64,000 nucleotides of DNA from Eubacterium sp. (GTDB taxonomy: Bacteria > Bacillota > Clostridia > Lachnospirales > Lachnospiraceae), in NCBI GenBank assembly GCA_024690665.1, contig JAILOU010000007.1:18595-82594 (forward strand), read 5' to 3'. Below are positions 47,212 through 56,303 of this stretch, one piece after another. The notes beneath the pieces are model-generated. The model was not told where the DNA came from. It searched no databases and saw only the letters and a list, made by a program, of their open reading frames with translations. The stretch's first letter is position 1. Each line of letters starts with the position of its first letter. Both the position numbers and the translations under genes were made by a program.

Positions 47212-47289
47212 AAAGAGTAAACGAGAGTAAAATTTTATTAAAAGAGTAAACGACAGTAAAAATTTTCCTAAAGAGTAAACAACCGCCAA
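47212..47289 (+). repeat. Three direct repeats with 29-bp period overlapping a promoter
   Basis: AAAGAGTAAACGAGAGTAAA (47212), AAAGAGTAAACGACAGTAAA (47241), AAAGAGTAAACAACCGCCAA (47270); TTGACG-N17-TAAAAT at 47205-47233. Confidence 0.85.
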
Positions 47290-47302
47290 AAAGGAGGTAG
47301 CT

Positions 47303-48340
47303 ATGAAACGTAATCCGTATACCTTAACGTTCGGCAAAGAACCGGCCGAAAGCATTTCCAGACCCTTACAACTAAACGAAATCATAGACACGTTTCGTGC
47401 AGATAGACCTTCTCAGCAAATATATATGATTTCCGGAGTAAGAGGTGCCGGAAAAACCGTATTTATGTCTGAGCTTTCCTCCTATTTTCAAAAGGAAGAA
47501 GATTGGGTTGTTACGGAACTTAATCCAAATAAAAACATGTTAGAAGAACTTGCTTCCCATCTTTCAAATGAGCACACAATCGCACAAATATTTAAAAACG
47601 CTAAAATCAATTTGTCTTTTTGGAATTTTGGAATAGAATTTAATACCGGAATGCAGCTTACGGATATCGATACAGCTTTGTACAACATGCTAGAGGCTTT
47701 ACAAAAAAAACAAAAAAAGCTTCTGATTACCATTGATGAAGTTATTAGTTCTGAAAATATGCATATTTTTGCAAGCACATACCAGATTATGCTTAGAAAA
47801 AATCTCCCGGTTTTCCTTCTCATGACCGGTTTATATGAAAATATTAATCAGCTACAAAATGAAAAAAGCCTAACTTTTTTATACCGTGCACCAAAGATTA
47901 CCCTGAAGCCTCTAAATCTAGGTTCTATTGCCAGTAATTATAAATCTGTTTTCAACTTAGACCAGAATACATCTCGTGATATGGCCGCTCTTACTTTGGG
48001 ATATCCTTTTGCTTTTCAGGTGCTTGGCTATATGACTTGGAAATACAATGGCAATTATAAAGATGCATTGAGCGAATATCGACAATATCTTGAAGAATAT
48101 GTCTATGAAAAAATTTGGTCTGAACTGTCTCCAAAAGACCGCCAAGTTGCCTATGCAATTGCCAAATGCAGTAATGATACTATAAAAGATATTCGTGAAA
48201 TATTAGATATGCAAACCAATGAATTCAATCCTTATCGGAAAAGATTATTGAGAAAAGGGATTATTAATGGCGAATCTCGTGGACATGTTCATTTTACATT
48301 ACCACTTTTTGATGAATTTGTTCTTGATAATTATTTTTAA
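47303..48340 (+). CDS. AAA/STAND-type ATPase with C-terminal winged-helix-like region
   Basis: Walker A MISGVRGAGKTVFMSEL; Walker B-like KLLITIDEV; C-term RQVAYAIAKCSNDTIKDIREILDMQTNEFNPYRKRLLRKGII; RBS aaggagg. Confidence 0.85.
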   Translation: MKRNPYTLTFGKEPAESISRPLQLNEIIDTFRADRPSQQIYMISGVRGAGKTVFMSELSSYFQKEEDWVVTELNPNKNMLEELASHLSNEHTIAQIFKNAKINLSFWNFGIEFNTGMQLTDIDTALYNMLEALQKKQKKLLITIDEVISSENMHIFASTYQIMLRKNLPVFLLMTGLYENINQLQNEKSLTFLYRAPKITLKPLNLGSIASNYKSVFNLDQNTSRDMAALTLGYPFAFQVLGYMTWKYNGNYKDALSEYRQYLEEYVYEKIWSELSPKDRQVAYAIAKCSNDTIKDIREILDMQTNEFNPYRKRLLRKGIINGESRGHVHFTLPLFDEFVLDNYF

Positions 48341-48355
48341 TCCTTAAACGGTTAT

Positions 48356-48964
48356 CTACTTAAGTTCTATCACCTGATCCGCCTCTTCATACAAACCTGT
48401 GTCGTGAGTCACCATGATGACGATTTTTCCTTCATCTGCAAATTTATGCAGTAAATCCATTACAATGCGCCCATTTTCAGCATCTAACGATCCGGTTGGT
48501 TCATCTGCCAATATCATTTTGCATTTTTTCATCATCAGCCTTGCAAGTGCCACCCTTTGTTGCTCTCCACCGGATAATTTATATACTTTCGTATTCATTT
48601 GATCTGACAATCCAACCTCATCAAGCGCCTGCTTCATAATTATGTCTGAACGATTTTTCTTTTTAATTATTTCAAGATTCTGCTTTACGGTCTTGTTCTC
48701 CATTAGTGCAAAATTCTGAAACAAAAATCCTACATATTCACTAAAATACTCCCCTTGCGAAATCGCTTTGATATCTGTTCCATCTATTAAGATGTCACCC
48801 TCATCCGTTTTTTCCAAGTATCCTAACATATTAAGAAGTGTTGTTTTTCCACATCCACTTGGCCCGGCAATGATTGTAAAGGTTCCATCTTCAATCGTTG
48901 CACAAAGCCCATCTATAATCACTTTATCACCAAACGACTTTCTTATATTTCTAAGTTCAATCAT
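48356..48964 (-). CDS. ABC transporter ATP-binding protein (lactococcin-972-type cluster)
   Basis: MIELRNIRKSFGDKVIIDGL, AGPSGCGKTTLLNMLGYLE, LSGGEQQRVALARLMMKKCKMILADEPTGSLD. Confidence 0.93.
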   Translation of the reverse strand: MIELRNIRKSFGDKVIIDGLCATIEDGTFTIIAGPSGCGKTTLLNMLGYLEKTDEGDILIDGTDIKAISQGEYFSEYVGFLFQNFALMENKTVKQNLEIIKKKNRSDIIMKQALDEVGLSDQMNTKVYKLSGGEQQRVALARLMMKKCKMILADEPTGSLDAENGRIVMDLLHKFADEGKIVIMVTHDTGLYEEADQVIELK

Positions 48965-50862
48965 AAGCACCCTCCCTTTAGAATCTTGGTAATCGATATC
49001 TTTTCCTGTCGAAGCATATAAATCGCTACTATCACAATTTCCGTAATGATAAGGAGCAGACCAATGAGTATGCACTGGCGGGCGTTATATAGATTCACAA
49101 AGAGTCCGGCTATTCCATATACAGTTACCACAACCAAGCTAGGAACAATGAGCTGTATGAAATATCGCCTATTTCTTTCCAGAAATGAATATCCATGAAC
49201 CTTCTTAATCGCATACTCCATTCCTTTCATCTTGTATTGCATATTGCAAAGTGTAATTGCAATCACCACATCTAAAATCAGTACCAAAATGCATAAAGAA
49301 CTTAGAAAGCGAATTAATTTTTTTACAAAACTCATCTGATAGTCATAGATTTCCCGCACCCCGGACACCACGATTTCATATTGTTCACTCGTTATTTTGG
49401 CATCTTGCAAAATCGCCTTTAGATCATCCTTTGAAATCCGATAAATGACATTGTTTTTAGTCCTAAGTGTCTCTACATTTATTCTCACATCGCTTGGACA
49501 ATAAATAATAATCGGGTCCTTTTCTTCCCCAAACCACTGCGTTTCTTCACCTGTTAAGCACGGTTGTCGGATAGATTGTTGATACGTTTTTTGGCATATA
49601 TCTTCTTCATCCACATATAAACCGCAGATTCCCTCAGCTTCTGCTGATTCAAGTGTGCTGCCCTTTGGGCTCCAGATGGTGATCATGTTACCGGATTCAG
49701 ATTCTCCTACGATTTCCTGCGGAAGAACATCGGCAGCATATTCATTTGCCAAAATAATTGCACGTCCCTCATCTGCAATCTTCGTGCACACAGCCGGCTT
49801 AAGCTGATTATAATATTCCTCCTGCAGTTTTTCCCATGCAGTATCATCTGCAATTTCATCTAAAGACTGAATCCCAACAAACAGGCTCTCTTGCACCTGA
49901 TCCGCAAATGTCTCGTGTGTGCTTTCCATAGAGAGTTTTCCTAGTGTTTCGAAATTAGTCACAATGGTACCTAGTGTAATCGTAAATGCTGCCACCTTCA
50001 TTACGTGCAACAAGGTAATTGTACCTTTATTCTCCACTACATTAGAAAATACCGCCTTAACATCCGGACGCAAAAATAAGAGATTAAACAGCGACGCGGC
50101 TATGGCTGCGATTTCATAAACCAGCAAAGCAATGGCGCTTTTATAATCTCCTTGAATAAAACCGGATACAAACCATCCGGCCAGTACATATATAATTTGA
50201 AACAAGATGAAATCGACTACAAGCGAATATATCGTAATTTGTAGAAGGTCTTCCCCGTAAATTGCTCGAATTAGCATCTGTTTCTTCTTCCGAACAATAA
50301 TGCAGACATTGATTAATACTACACAGATTGCAATCATCACCCATACAATAAGAAGCATATCGGTTTCGCTTGCACTATATTGCTGCGGATAAGTCACCGT
50401 ATAATTTTTGCTTAAGACTTCGTATGCCAATTCTTTTCCATCAATTACAGCCAAAAGCGAATTCTTTCGAAAGACATCATACGTTACTTGTGACAGCTGC
50501 TTAACTTCAATTTGCACACTACCACTAAACAGGGATTCATAGCTACCTTCCTTGTAGTGACACGTTTTTTCTAATTCCTGTTTTACCTTGTCATTTGTAA
50601 CATATACAATCAGCGTTCTTTTTAACTCCGAGTCCCGATTCTCGCCTACGATTGCCACGTCCAGATTTTGTGACGTAATTTTCTGCACAAATCCGGGCAA
50701 TTGCTCCTTTGTGATCTCACATTCCATAGCCGGATAAACAGCACTAATCTCCGATGTCATAGTCTGATGAAATAATTCACAACGCATAACAAATCCTAAT
50801 ACCAGGATTAGAAATATTGGTATGCATTTCATCATTTTTTCAAATATAAAATCAGCTTTCAT
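48961..50862 (-). CDS. Bacteriocin-associated integral membrane protein (DUF1430-like)
   Basis: Multi-TM permease-like protein with large extracytoplasmic region, between lcn972-like peptide and ABC ATPase. Confidence 0.7.
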   Translation of the reverse strand: MKADFIFEKMMKCIPIFLILVLGFVMRCELFHQTMTSEISAVYPAMECEITKEQLPGFVQKITSQNLDVAIVGENRDSELKRTLIVYVTNDKVKQELEKTCHYKEGSYESLFSGSVQIEVKQLSQVTYDVFRKNSLLAVIDGKELAYEVLSKNYTVTYPQQYSASETDMLLIVWVMIAICVVLINVCIIVRKKKQMLIRAIYGEDLLQITIYSLVVDFILFQIIYVLAGWFVSGFIQGDYKSAIALLVYEIAAIAASLFNLLFLRPDVKAVFSNVVENKGTITLLHVMKVAAFTITLGTIVTNFETLGKLSMESTHETFADQVQESLFVGIQSLDEIADDTAWEKLQEEYYNQLKPAVCTKIADEGRAIILANEYAADVLPQEIVGESESGNMITIWSPKGSTLESAEAEGICGLYVDEEDICQKTYQQSIRQPCLTGEETQWFGEEKDPIIIYCPSDVRINVETLRTKNNVIYRISKDDLKAILQDAKITSEQYEIVVSGVREIYDYQMSFVKKLIRFLSSLCILVLILDVVIAITLCNMQYKMKGMEYAIKKVHGYSFLERNRRYFIQLIVPSLVVVTVYGIAGLFVNLYNARQCILIGLLLIITEIVIVAIYMLRQEKISITKILKGGCL

Positions 50863-50863
50863 G

Positions 50864-51208
50864 CTAATACTTTACCCCATACAGAACCACATTTCCCTTA
50901 TGTGTCACCTCTATTTTCGACCATTTTGAATGCAAATTAGCATTTGCTCTAAATTTTCCATTCGCATTCACCAAATAAGCTTGTGAATATTTCAAATTTG
51001 AATGTGCGTAATCCTCATCTATGGCAATTGTATTAAATCCATACACAAACTTCTTTTCATTTCCAAAGCGCTTACTAACTTCCCACGCTTTGTTGAATTT
51101 ATGTTTTCCATTATCTGTTTCATATTCTTTTGCCGAAACGTTCATCACACATGTTGATACCATTACCAAAACGGTCAACATTAATGCTATTATTTTTCTT
51201 CTTTTCAT
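50864..51208 (-). CDS. Lactococcin-972-family-like bacteriocin precursor
   Basis: Signal peptide MKRRKIIALMLTVLVMVSTCVMNVSA; mature DYAHSNLKYSQAYLVNANGKFRANANLHSKWSKIEVTHKGNVVLYGVKY; operon with permease and ATPase. Confidence 0.7.
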   Translation of the reverse strand: MKRRKIIALMLTVLVMVSTCVMNVSAKEYETDNGKHKFNKAWEVSKRFGNEKKFVYGFNTIAIDEDYAHSNLKYSQAYLVNANGKFRANANLHSKWSKIEVTHKGNVVLYGVKY

Positions 51209-51299
51209 TTTTCTTCCCCCTCGTATTATATTGTAAAGTCAAAAAATCTCCATACTTTCTTAATGCACAATAGATGAATAAGACGTTTCATGCTTTCCA

Positions 51300-51773
51300 C
51301 TATAGCTCAAGCCCCCATACATCCTCTGCTTTTAGAAAAACCATTTCAAGGTCTTCTTGATTTGCGTCTACCCATGGCTGATCATCTGAATTAATTGCCG
51401 TTGCAGAATCTTTCAAATATACTTCCCTAGACTCCCCTTTATAAGTGAGTATACTTCCAACCTCACTCACATCTCCGGAATAATGTTTTATCCATATCAC
51501 TAAATCAGCATGACCTGAATATTCTCCTTCAATCGGAGATGCAACCGACAGATTCCCATCCTTCCAATATAAATAAGTCGGCATTGCTACTTCGCACAAA
51601 TATCCATCTGGGTACCACACACCACCATCCTCCACTCTATAGTATTCGCTCTCTTTCATTGTTTGAACGTAGCTGAAATACGGTTTAAACACATCAATAA
51701 GCCAAAAAACATTTACTGCAACAAATACTGCTATTACAATAATCACAATTCTTTTTATGTATGACGTTTTCAT
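51300..51773 (-). CDS. Hypothetical single-TM extracytoplasmic protein
   Basis: MKTSYIKRIVIIVIAVFVAVNVFWLIDVFKPYF...; start chosen for RBS agaggggaagaaATG. Confidence 0.6.
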   Translation of the reverse strand: MKTSYIKRIVIIVIAVFVAVNVFWLIDVFKPYFSYVQTMKESEYYRVEDGGVWYPDGYLCEVAMPTYLYWKDGNLSVASPIEGEYSGHADLVIWIKHYSGDVSEVGSILTYKGESREVYLKDSATAINSDDQPWVDANQEDLEMVFLKAEDVWGLEL

Positions 51774-51899
51774 TTCTTCCCCTCTTAAAAGATAAGACGC
51801 ATAGTGTAAATCAAAAAATCCCACAAAGGCGAGCTGATTTTTGTCATTCCCTGTAAATATTTTAGCATTCAATACTTACATTTGTCTAGGAAGTTTTTT

Positions 51900-51995
51900 T
51901 ACGTCCTTTAATACCAGAATTGAAATTTTAAATTCCACCTCCCGATTTACCATTTCACTGGAATTTACAATTTCAAGTTAGTACGTCCTTTAATA
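51900..51995. repeat. Imperfect 18-bp inverted repeat flanked by 14-bp direct repeats
   Basis: Direct repeats TACGTCCTTTAATA at 51900-51913 and 51982-51995; arms TTGAAATTTTAAATTCCA (51920-51937) and TGGAATTTACAATTTCAA (51959-51976), one mismatch. Confidence 0.75.
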
Positions 51996-53356
51996 AATCC
52001 AAATGCCATTACAACGCAAACTGCGGCCAACACAACCATTCCCATATAGCTGTTTTTCACATTGGCCATGGTGTAATTCGATCCCTGCACCCCAACAGAC
52101 ATAAGGGATACAAAACCTGCTGCCCCCAGTGCTCCGCCAATGGTACGCAAACAGCTCATGAGGGCCGTTCCATCTGTCTTTTGGATGTCTTCCAGCTTTT
52201 CCATGGCAAATGCGGAAAGATTCATCATAACAAATGACATTCCAAATCCCAAAACAACCAGCGGAAGGATCAGCACATAAGATGACATTTCTTCCGTTAC
52301 AAACAAAACTCCGATCTCACTGACAAATACAAGAACCGTTCCCAGCATTGCCAGAGGCTTCATTCCAATTTTATCATACAGTTTTCCTGCAACCGGACTC
52401 ATAAGCCCGGTAATCAGGGCGCAGGGTGCAATCACAATTCCGAAAACCGTTGCGCTCTGCCCTTGCACCGTCTGTATCAGAATGGGAATAATCGTAGACA
52501 TGCCATTCATCAATGCATAAAAAATCATAACGATAATAACCGACACGGTAAAATCACGGGTCTTAAAAACCCGCAGATTCAAAAGAGGCGATTCTATCTT
52601 CATCTGGCGAATGGCAAAAAGCACCAGCACCACCAGTCCAATCACCAGCAAAAGCCCCACCTGAAGACTTACAAAAGAATAACTTCCCATATTTCCGGCC
52701 ATCAAAACGATGCAGGTAAATCCCACAGCTGCCAGCACCATGGACAAAATATCAAAGGATGGTGAAGAATTCTCCAGCACGTTTTTCATAAACTTGGCAC
52801 CGCACAAAAAATCCACTACACAAAACAGCAAAATGATCCAGAAGATCAATCGCCATCCCCAATGGTCAATGATCACTCCGGCGATCATGGGCGCCACCAC
52901 CGGTGCAAAGGTTACCGCCAATCCGTATACGCCCATGGCAAATCCCCTTTTGGCCGATGGAATAATAATCAGGATCACCATCTGGGTCATAGAAATAATA
53001 ATTCCATAGCCGACGCCCTGTACCACTCGCCCAAAGAGCATCACTGCAAAAGACGGTGCAACGGCACAAAGCAAAACGCCGATTGCAAACAATCCCATTC
53101 CCACAAAAAACAGCCGCTTCGTAGGAAATCGCTTCACCACAAACGCCGTGGCAAGAATCATAATCCCGCTGACCAGAGAATAAATACTGGTCACCATCTG
53201 AGCCCGGCTGGCCGTAATGGAAAAATCTACCATGATGACCGGCAGTGCCGTACTCATCACCGTAGAAACAATGGATGTAATCACTGATCCCAGAACCAGG
53301 ACAAAAAAGATTCCCTTTCTGCTTATTTTTTCCTCGGTTGCTACTGTATTCATCAA
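51965..53356 (-). CDS. MFS drug:H+ antiporter (DHA2/EmrB-like)
   Basis: STALPVIMVDFSITASRAQMVTSIYSLVSGIMILATAFVVKRFPTKRLFFVGMGLFAIGVLLCAVAPSFAVMLFGRVVQGVGYGI. Confidence 0.93.
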   Translation of the reverse strand: MMNTVATEEKISRKGIFFVLVLGSVITSIVSTVMSTALPVIMVDFSITASRAQMVTSIYSLVSGIMILATAFVVKRFPTKRLFFVGMGLFAIGVLLCAVAPSFAVMLFGRVVQGVGYGIIISMTQMVILIIIPSAKRGFAMGVYGLAVTFAPVVAPMIAGVIIDHWGWRLIFWIILLFCVVDFLCGAKFMKNVLENSSPSFDILSMVLAAVGFTCIVLMAGNMGSYSFVSLQVGLLLVIGLVVLVLFAIRQMKIESPLLNLRVFKTRDFTVSVIIVMIFYALMNGMSTIIPILIQTVQGQSATVFGIVIAPCALITGLMSPVAGKLYDKIGMKPLAMLGTVLVFVSEIGVLFVTEEMSSYVLILPLVVLGFGMSFVMMNLSAFAMEKLEDIQKTDGTALMSCLRTIGGALGAAGFVSLMSVGVQGSNYTMANVKNSYMGMVVLAAVCVVMAFGFIKGRTNLKL

Positions 53357-53498
53357 ATCTTCCTTCTTGTTATTTTTTTATGTTGTAATTATCTTCCTCT
53401 ATTGTCAAGACTCGCTCCAACACATAGGACTATTGTACTGCCATTTTTCCCCTTTGTAAATTATGTATATTTGTAAAAATGTCGATTTTATGGGCTTT

Positions 53499-53537
53499 CC
53501 ACCTTTTTTGATATAATAATAGTATCAAAAAAGGTGG
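53499..53537 (+). promoter_or_regulatory. 15-bp perfect inverted repeat containing an extended -10 promoter
   Basis: CCACCTTTTTTGATA-TAATAATAG-TATCAAAAAAGGTGG; TGATATAAT inside. Confidence 0.8.
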
Positions 53538-53578
53538 TTAAATTCATGATTACAGAACAAACCGAACAAGAATAGAAG

Positions 53579-53616
53579 AAACCCCTTGTTGGATGCGAAA
53601 ATCCTTCAAGGGGTTT
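53579..53616 (+). terminator. Hairpin (terminator-like) closing a cryptic short transcription unit
   Basis: AAACCCCTTG-TT-GGAT-GCGAAA-ATCC-TT-CAAGGGGTTT. Confidence 0.7.
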
Positions 53617-53632
53617 GTCTACGGTCTGATAT

Positions 53633-53657
53633 GGACAGAGAGTCTATCTCTCTGTCC
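53633..53657 (-). terminator. Terminator hairpin of fba
   Basis: GGACAGAGAG-N5-CTCTCTGTCC, 10-bp perfect stem just after the fba stop. Confidence 0.75.
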
Positions 53658-53666
53658 ACATAAGGT

Positions 53667-54602
53667 TTACGCTTTTCCGTCACATCCAAGAACATCTACA
53701 ATCTTGTGTGCTACCATATCTTTGATTGCCTGACGAGCAGGTTTAAGATACTGACGTGGATCGAAATCTCCCGGATGAAGTGCCATATGCTCACGAATGG
53801 AAGCAGTCATGGCAAGTCTCAGATCGGAATCAATATTGATCTTGCATACGGCAAGCTGTGCAGCCTTACGAAGCTGATCTTCCGGAACACCGATAGCTCC
53901 CGGCATGTCTCCGCCGTACTTATTCACCTTAGCAACAAAATCCTGTGGTACTGAAGAAGAACCATGAAGAACAATTGGGAAACCAGGAAGTTTCTTCATG
54001 CACTCCTCAAGAACATCGAATCTAAGCTGTGGCTTTGTACCCGGCTTAAACTTATATGCACCGTGGCTGGTTCCAATTGCAATTGCAAGAGAGTCACAAC
54101 CTGTACGGTCAACGAATTCCTGAACTTCTTCCGGCTTTGTATAAGAAGAATCCTCAGCAGATACGTTTACTTCATCTTCAACACCTGCAAGTGTTCCAAG
54201 CTCAGCCTCTACAACAACGCCCTTATCATGTGCGTATTCTACAACCTGCTTGGTAATTGCGATATTTTCTTCAAATGGCTTAGAAGATGCGTCGATCATA
54301 ACAGATGTAAATCCGCCGTCGATACAGCTCTTGCACAGTTCAAAGCTATCGCCATGATCTAAATGAAGACAGATTGGAAGATCTGTTTCAATAATAGCAG
54401 CCTCTACAAGTTTCATCAGATAGGTATGGTTCGCATAGTTACGAGCTCCCTTAGAAACCTGAAGGATAAGCGGTGCTCTAAGCTCTCCTGCTGCTTCTGT
54501 AATTCCCTGAACAATCTCCATGTTGTTAACATTGAACGCACCAATGGCATAACCCCCATTATATGCCTTCTCAAACATTTCTTTCGTAGTTACTAATGGC
54601 AT
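53667..54602 (-). CDS. fba: Class II fructose-bisphosphate aldolase
   Basis: MPLVTTKEMFEKAYNGGYAIGAFNVNNMEIVQGI, LHLDHGDSFELCKSCIDGGFTSVMIDASS, VEAELGTLAGVED. Confidence 0.97.
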   Translation of the reverse strand: MPLVTTKEMFEKAYNGGYAIGAFNVNNMEIVQGITEAAGELRAPLILQVSKGARNYANHTYLMKLVEAAIIETDLPICLHLDHGDSFELCKSCIDGGFTSVMIDASSKPFEENIAITKQVVEYAHDKGVVVEAELGTLAGVEDEVNVSAEDSSYTKPEEVQEFVDRTGCDSLAIAIGTSHGAYKFKPGTKPQLRFDVLEECMKKLPGFPIVLHGSSSVPQDFVAKVNKYGGDMPGAIGVPEDQLRKAAQLAVCKINIDSDLRLAMTASIREHMALHPGDFDPRQYLKPARQAIKDMVAHKIVDVLGCDGKA

Positions 54603-54639
54603 AACATTACACTCCTTTTCTATTATTTTGTGGCGGAGA

Positions 54640-55146
54640 TTATCTCGCCAAAAATTCAACTATTTCTCCGATATACATGGTGTGATAATCACCATCCGCA
54701 TAAAACTCTCCGTCTATGCTTGCATCTGTAAATGTCTCCTTCGGCATCGGAACTGCAGCCATCTTCTTGCAGACAATTGCAAAGTTTCCTTCGTCGATAA
54801 ACGGAATCTCTTTATGAAGGTTGACCTTCATACCCGCGGTCTTAATCTTATTTTCCTTACGACCGGTCGCTGCACCTAAGTACTTAAGCATGGAACGGTA
54901 TTTCTCATCAAAAAAGGTAATGGAGAATACGTCCGACTTATCAATCAGTTCCTTCGTGTAGCGGGATTCTCTGACATATATCGTTGCTACCTTCTTTCCC
55001 CAGATGACACCCATGCCACCCCAGGAAACGGTCATGGCGTTTACCTTGCCGCCGGCCATGGCGGTTAAAACGCCCCAGTCTTTTTCAAACACCTTGAATG
55101 GATTGATATCCAACGTTGTCGCGTCAAAAGGTTGAAAATTATGCAT
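54640..55146 (-). CDS. Flavin reductase family protein
   Basis: WGVLTAMAGGKVNAMTVSWGGMGVIWGKKVATIYVRESRYTKELID. Confidence 0.88.
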   Translation of the reverse strand: MHNFQPFDATTLDINPFKVFEKDWGVLTAMAGGKVNAMTVSWGGMGVIWGKKVATIYVRESRYTKELIDKSDVFSITFFDEKYRSMLKYLGAATGRKENKIKTAGMKVNLHKEIPFIDEGNFAIVCKKMAAVPMPKETFTDASIDGEFYADGDYHTMYIGEIVEFLAR

Positions 55147-55247
55147 GCAATAACCTCCCTACAAAACAAACACTTCTGTTTATTTTTTCTTCAACTTCTA
55201 TTGTAACAGATTTTAAATAAATGCGTTAAAAATTCTCACATTCTTTC

Positions 55248-55430
55248 CTACATCTGTTTTCTTACCGTAAGGTATTCATTGTCCGACTGATAGTACGGAC
55301 ATTCCTTATATTTACTCGCGTAAAAATGTGCAAGATCGTCTTCATCCATCGATACATCGCAGTAATATTCTTCGTCGTCTTCGTCATAAATAAAATTGTT
55401 GCAGCTTTCGCAAGGATATCCATTTGCCAT
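55248..55430 (-). CDS. Small cysteine-rich acidic protein (DUF6472-like)
   Basis: MANGYPCESCNNFIYDEDDEEYYCDVSMDEDDLAHFYASKYKECPYYQ. Confidence 0.7.
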   Translation of the reverse strand: MANGYPCESCNNFIYDEDDEEYYCDVSMDEDDLAHFYASKYKECPYYQSDNEYLTVRKQM

Positions 55431-55517
55431 AACATCACTCCTATTCGTGAATGTATTATAGCACAAAAAAACAGCAGCCGAAATCTTCCTTTCGACTGCT
55501 GCCATAAAACGTTCTTA

Positions 55518-55931
55518 TTAGATTGCGAACATAACAGATGTAGCCTTAATTACTGCAACAACTTCTTTTCCAACTGCAAGTCCAAGATCCTTAACAGAAG
55601 CCATTGAGATGGTTGCGCTGATGGTGTTACCGCCTGCAACTTCCACCTTAACGATGGCATTCACTGCACCTTCATCGATAGCAGTAACCTTACCTGCAAG
55701 TTTGTTTCTTGCGCTAAGTGTCAGATCGCCGATTCCGATCATAACTTCTGTTGCTTTGATGATTGCTGTTGCCTTTGTTCCCTTTGCAAGGCCAAGTTCT
55801 TTAACTGCTGCCATGGAGATGGTTCCGCTGATGGTTTCCCCTGCAAAATCCATCGCAACGATTGCATTAACTGCACCTTCATTAACAGCTGCGATAGTTC
55901 CCTCGATTTGATTTCTTGCACTAAGTTTCAT
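55518..55931 (-). CDS. Molybdopterin-binding protein with tandem TOBE/Mop domains
   Basis: KLSARNQIEGTIAAVNEGAVNAIVAMDFAGETISGTISMAAVKELGLAKGTKATAIIKATEVMIGI, repeated in the second half. Confidence 0.93.
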   Translation of the reverse strand: MKLSARNQIEGTIAAVNEGAVNAIVAMDFAGETISGTISMAAVKELGLAKGTKATAIIKATEVMIGIGDLTLSARNKLAGKVTAIDEGAVNAIVKVEVAGGNTISATISMASVKDLGLAVGKEVVAVIKATSVMFAI

Positions 55932-56047
55932 AATTATAACCTCCTGATATGTTGTTCGTTTTTTGATATAGCTATCATAACACTATAGCGTTTTTCTTGT
56001 AAAATTAACCTTCTTTATTTCTAAAATAACTTATCTGTTATGCTGCC

Positions 56048-56302
56048 TTATCCCAGCACAATAGGAAGTGTGGACACATTTCTTCCATCTACTCGAATAC
56101 CCGTCACATACAGCGCTGCAGCCTGCTTCTTTCCGGTCAGTTCTATCGTCACACCGGTATCAATCTTATATTCTTCTGTCACCGTTTTCCCGTCACCGGC
56201 TTTTAATAGCATCCCTTTAAAATCATTTACGATTCCCGGCAGGACTACCGACGCACTTCCTACGCCAAGTTCTCTTTGTAAGATTTCAAGTAGCTGTTTC
56301 AT
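56048..56302 (-). CDS. Hypothetical protein
   Basis: Short ORF (MKQLLEILQRELGVGSASVVLPGIVNDFKGMLLKAG...) starting right at the GIY-YIG gene stop. Confidence 0.55.
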   Translation of the reverse strand: MKQLLEILQRELGVGSASVVLPGIVNDFKGMLLKAGDGKTVTEEYKIDTGVTIELTGKKQAAALYVTGIRVDGRNVSTLPIVLG

Positions 56303-56303
56303 G

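Noticed and set aside
47212-47289. Possible CRISPR fragment (29-bp period repeats)
   Set aside because: Repeat-to-repeat interval leaves only ~9 bp of spacer; overlaps a promoter and RBS region; no cas genes.
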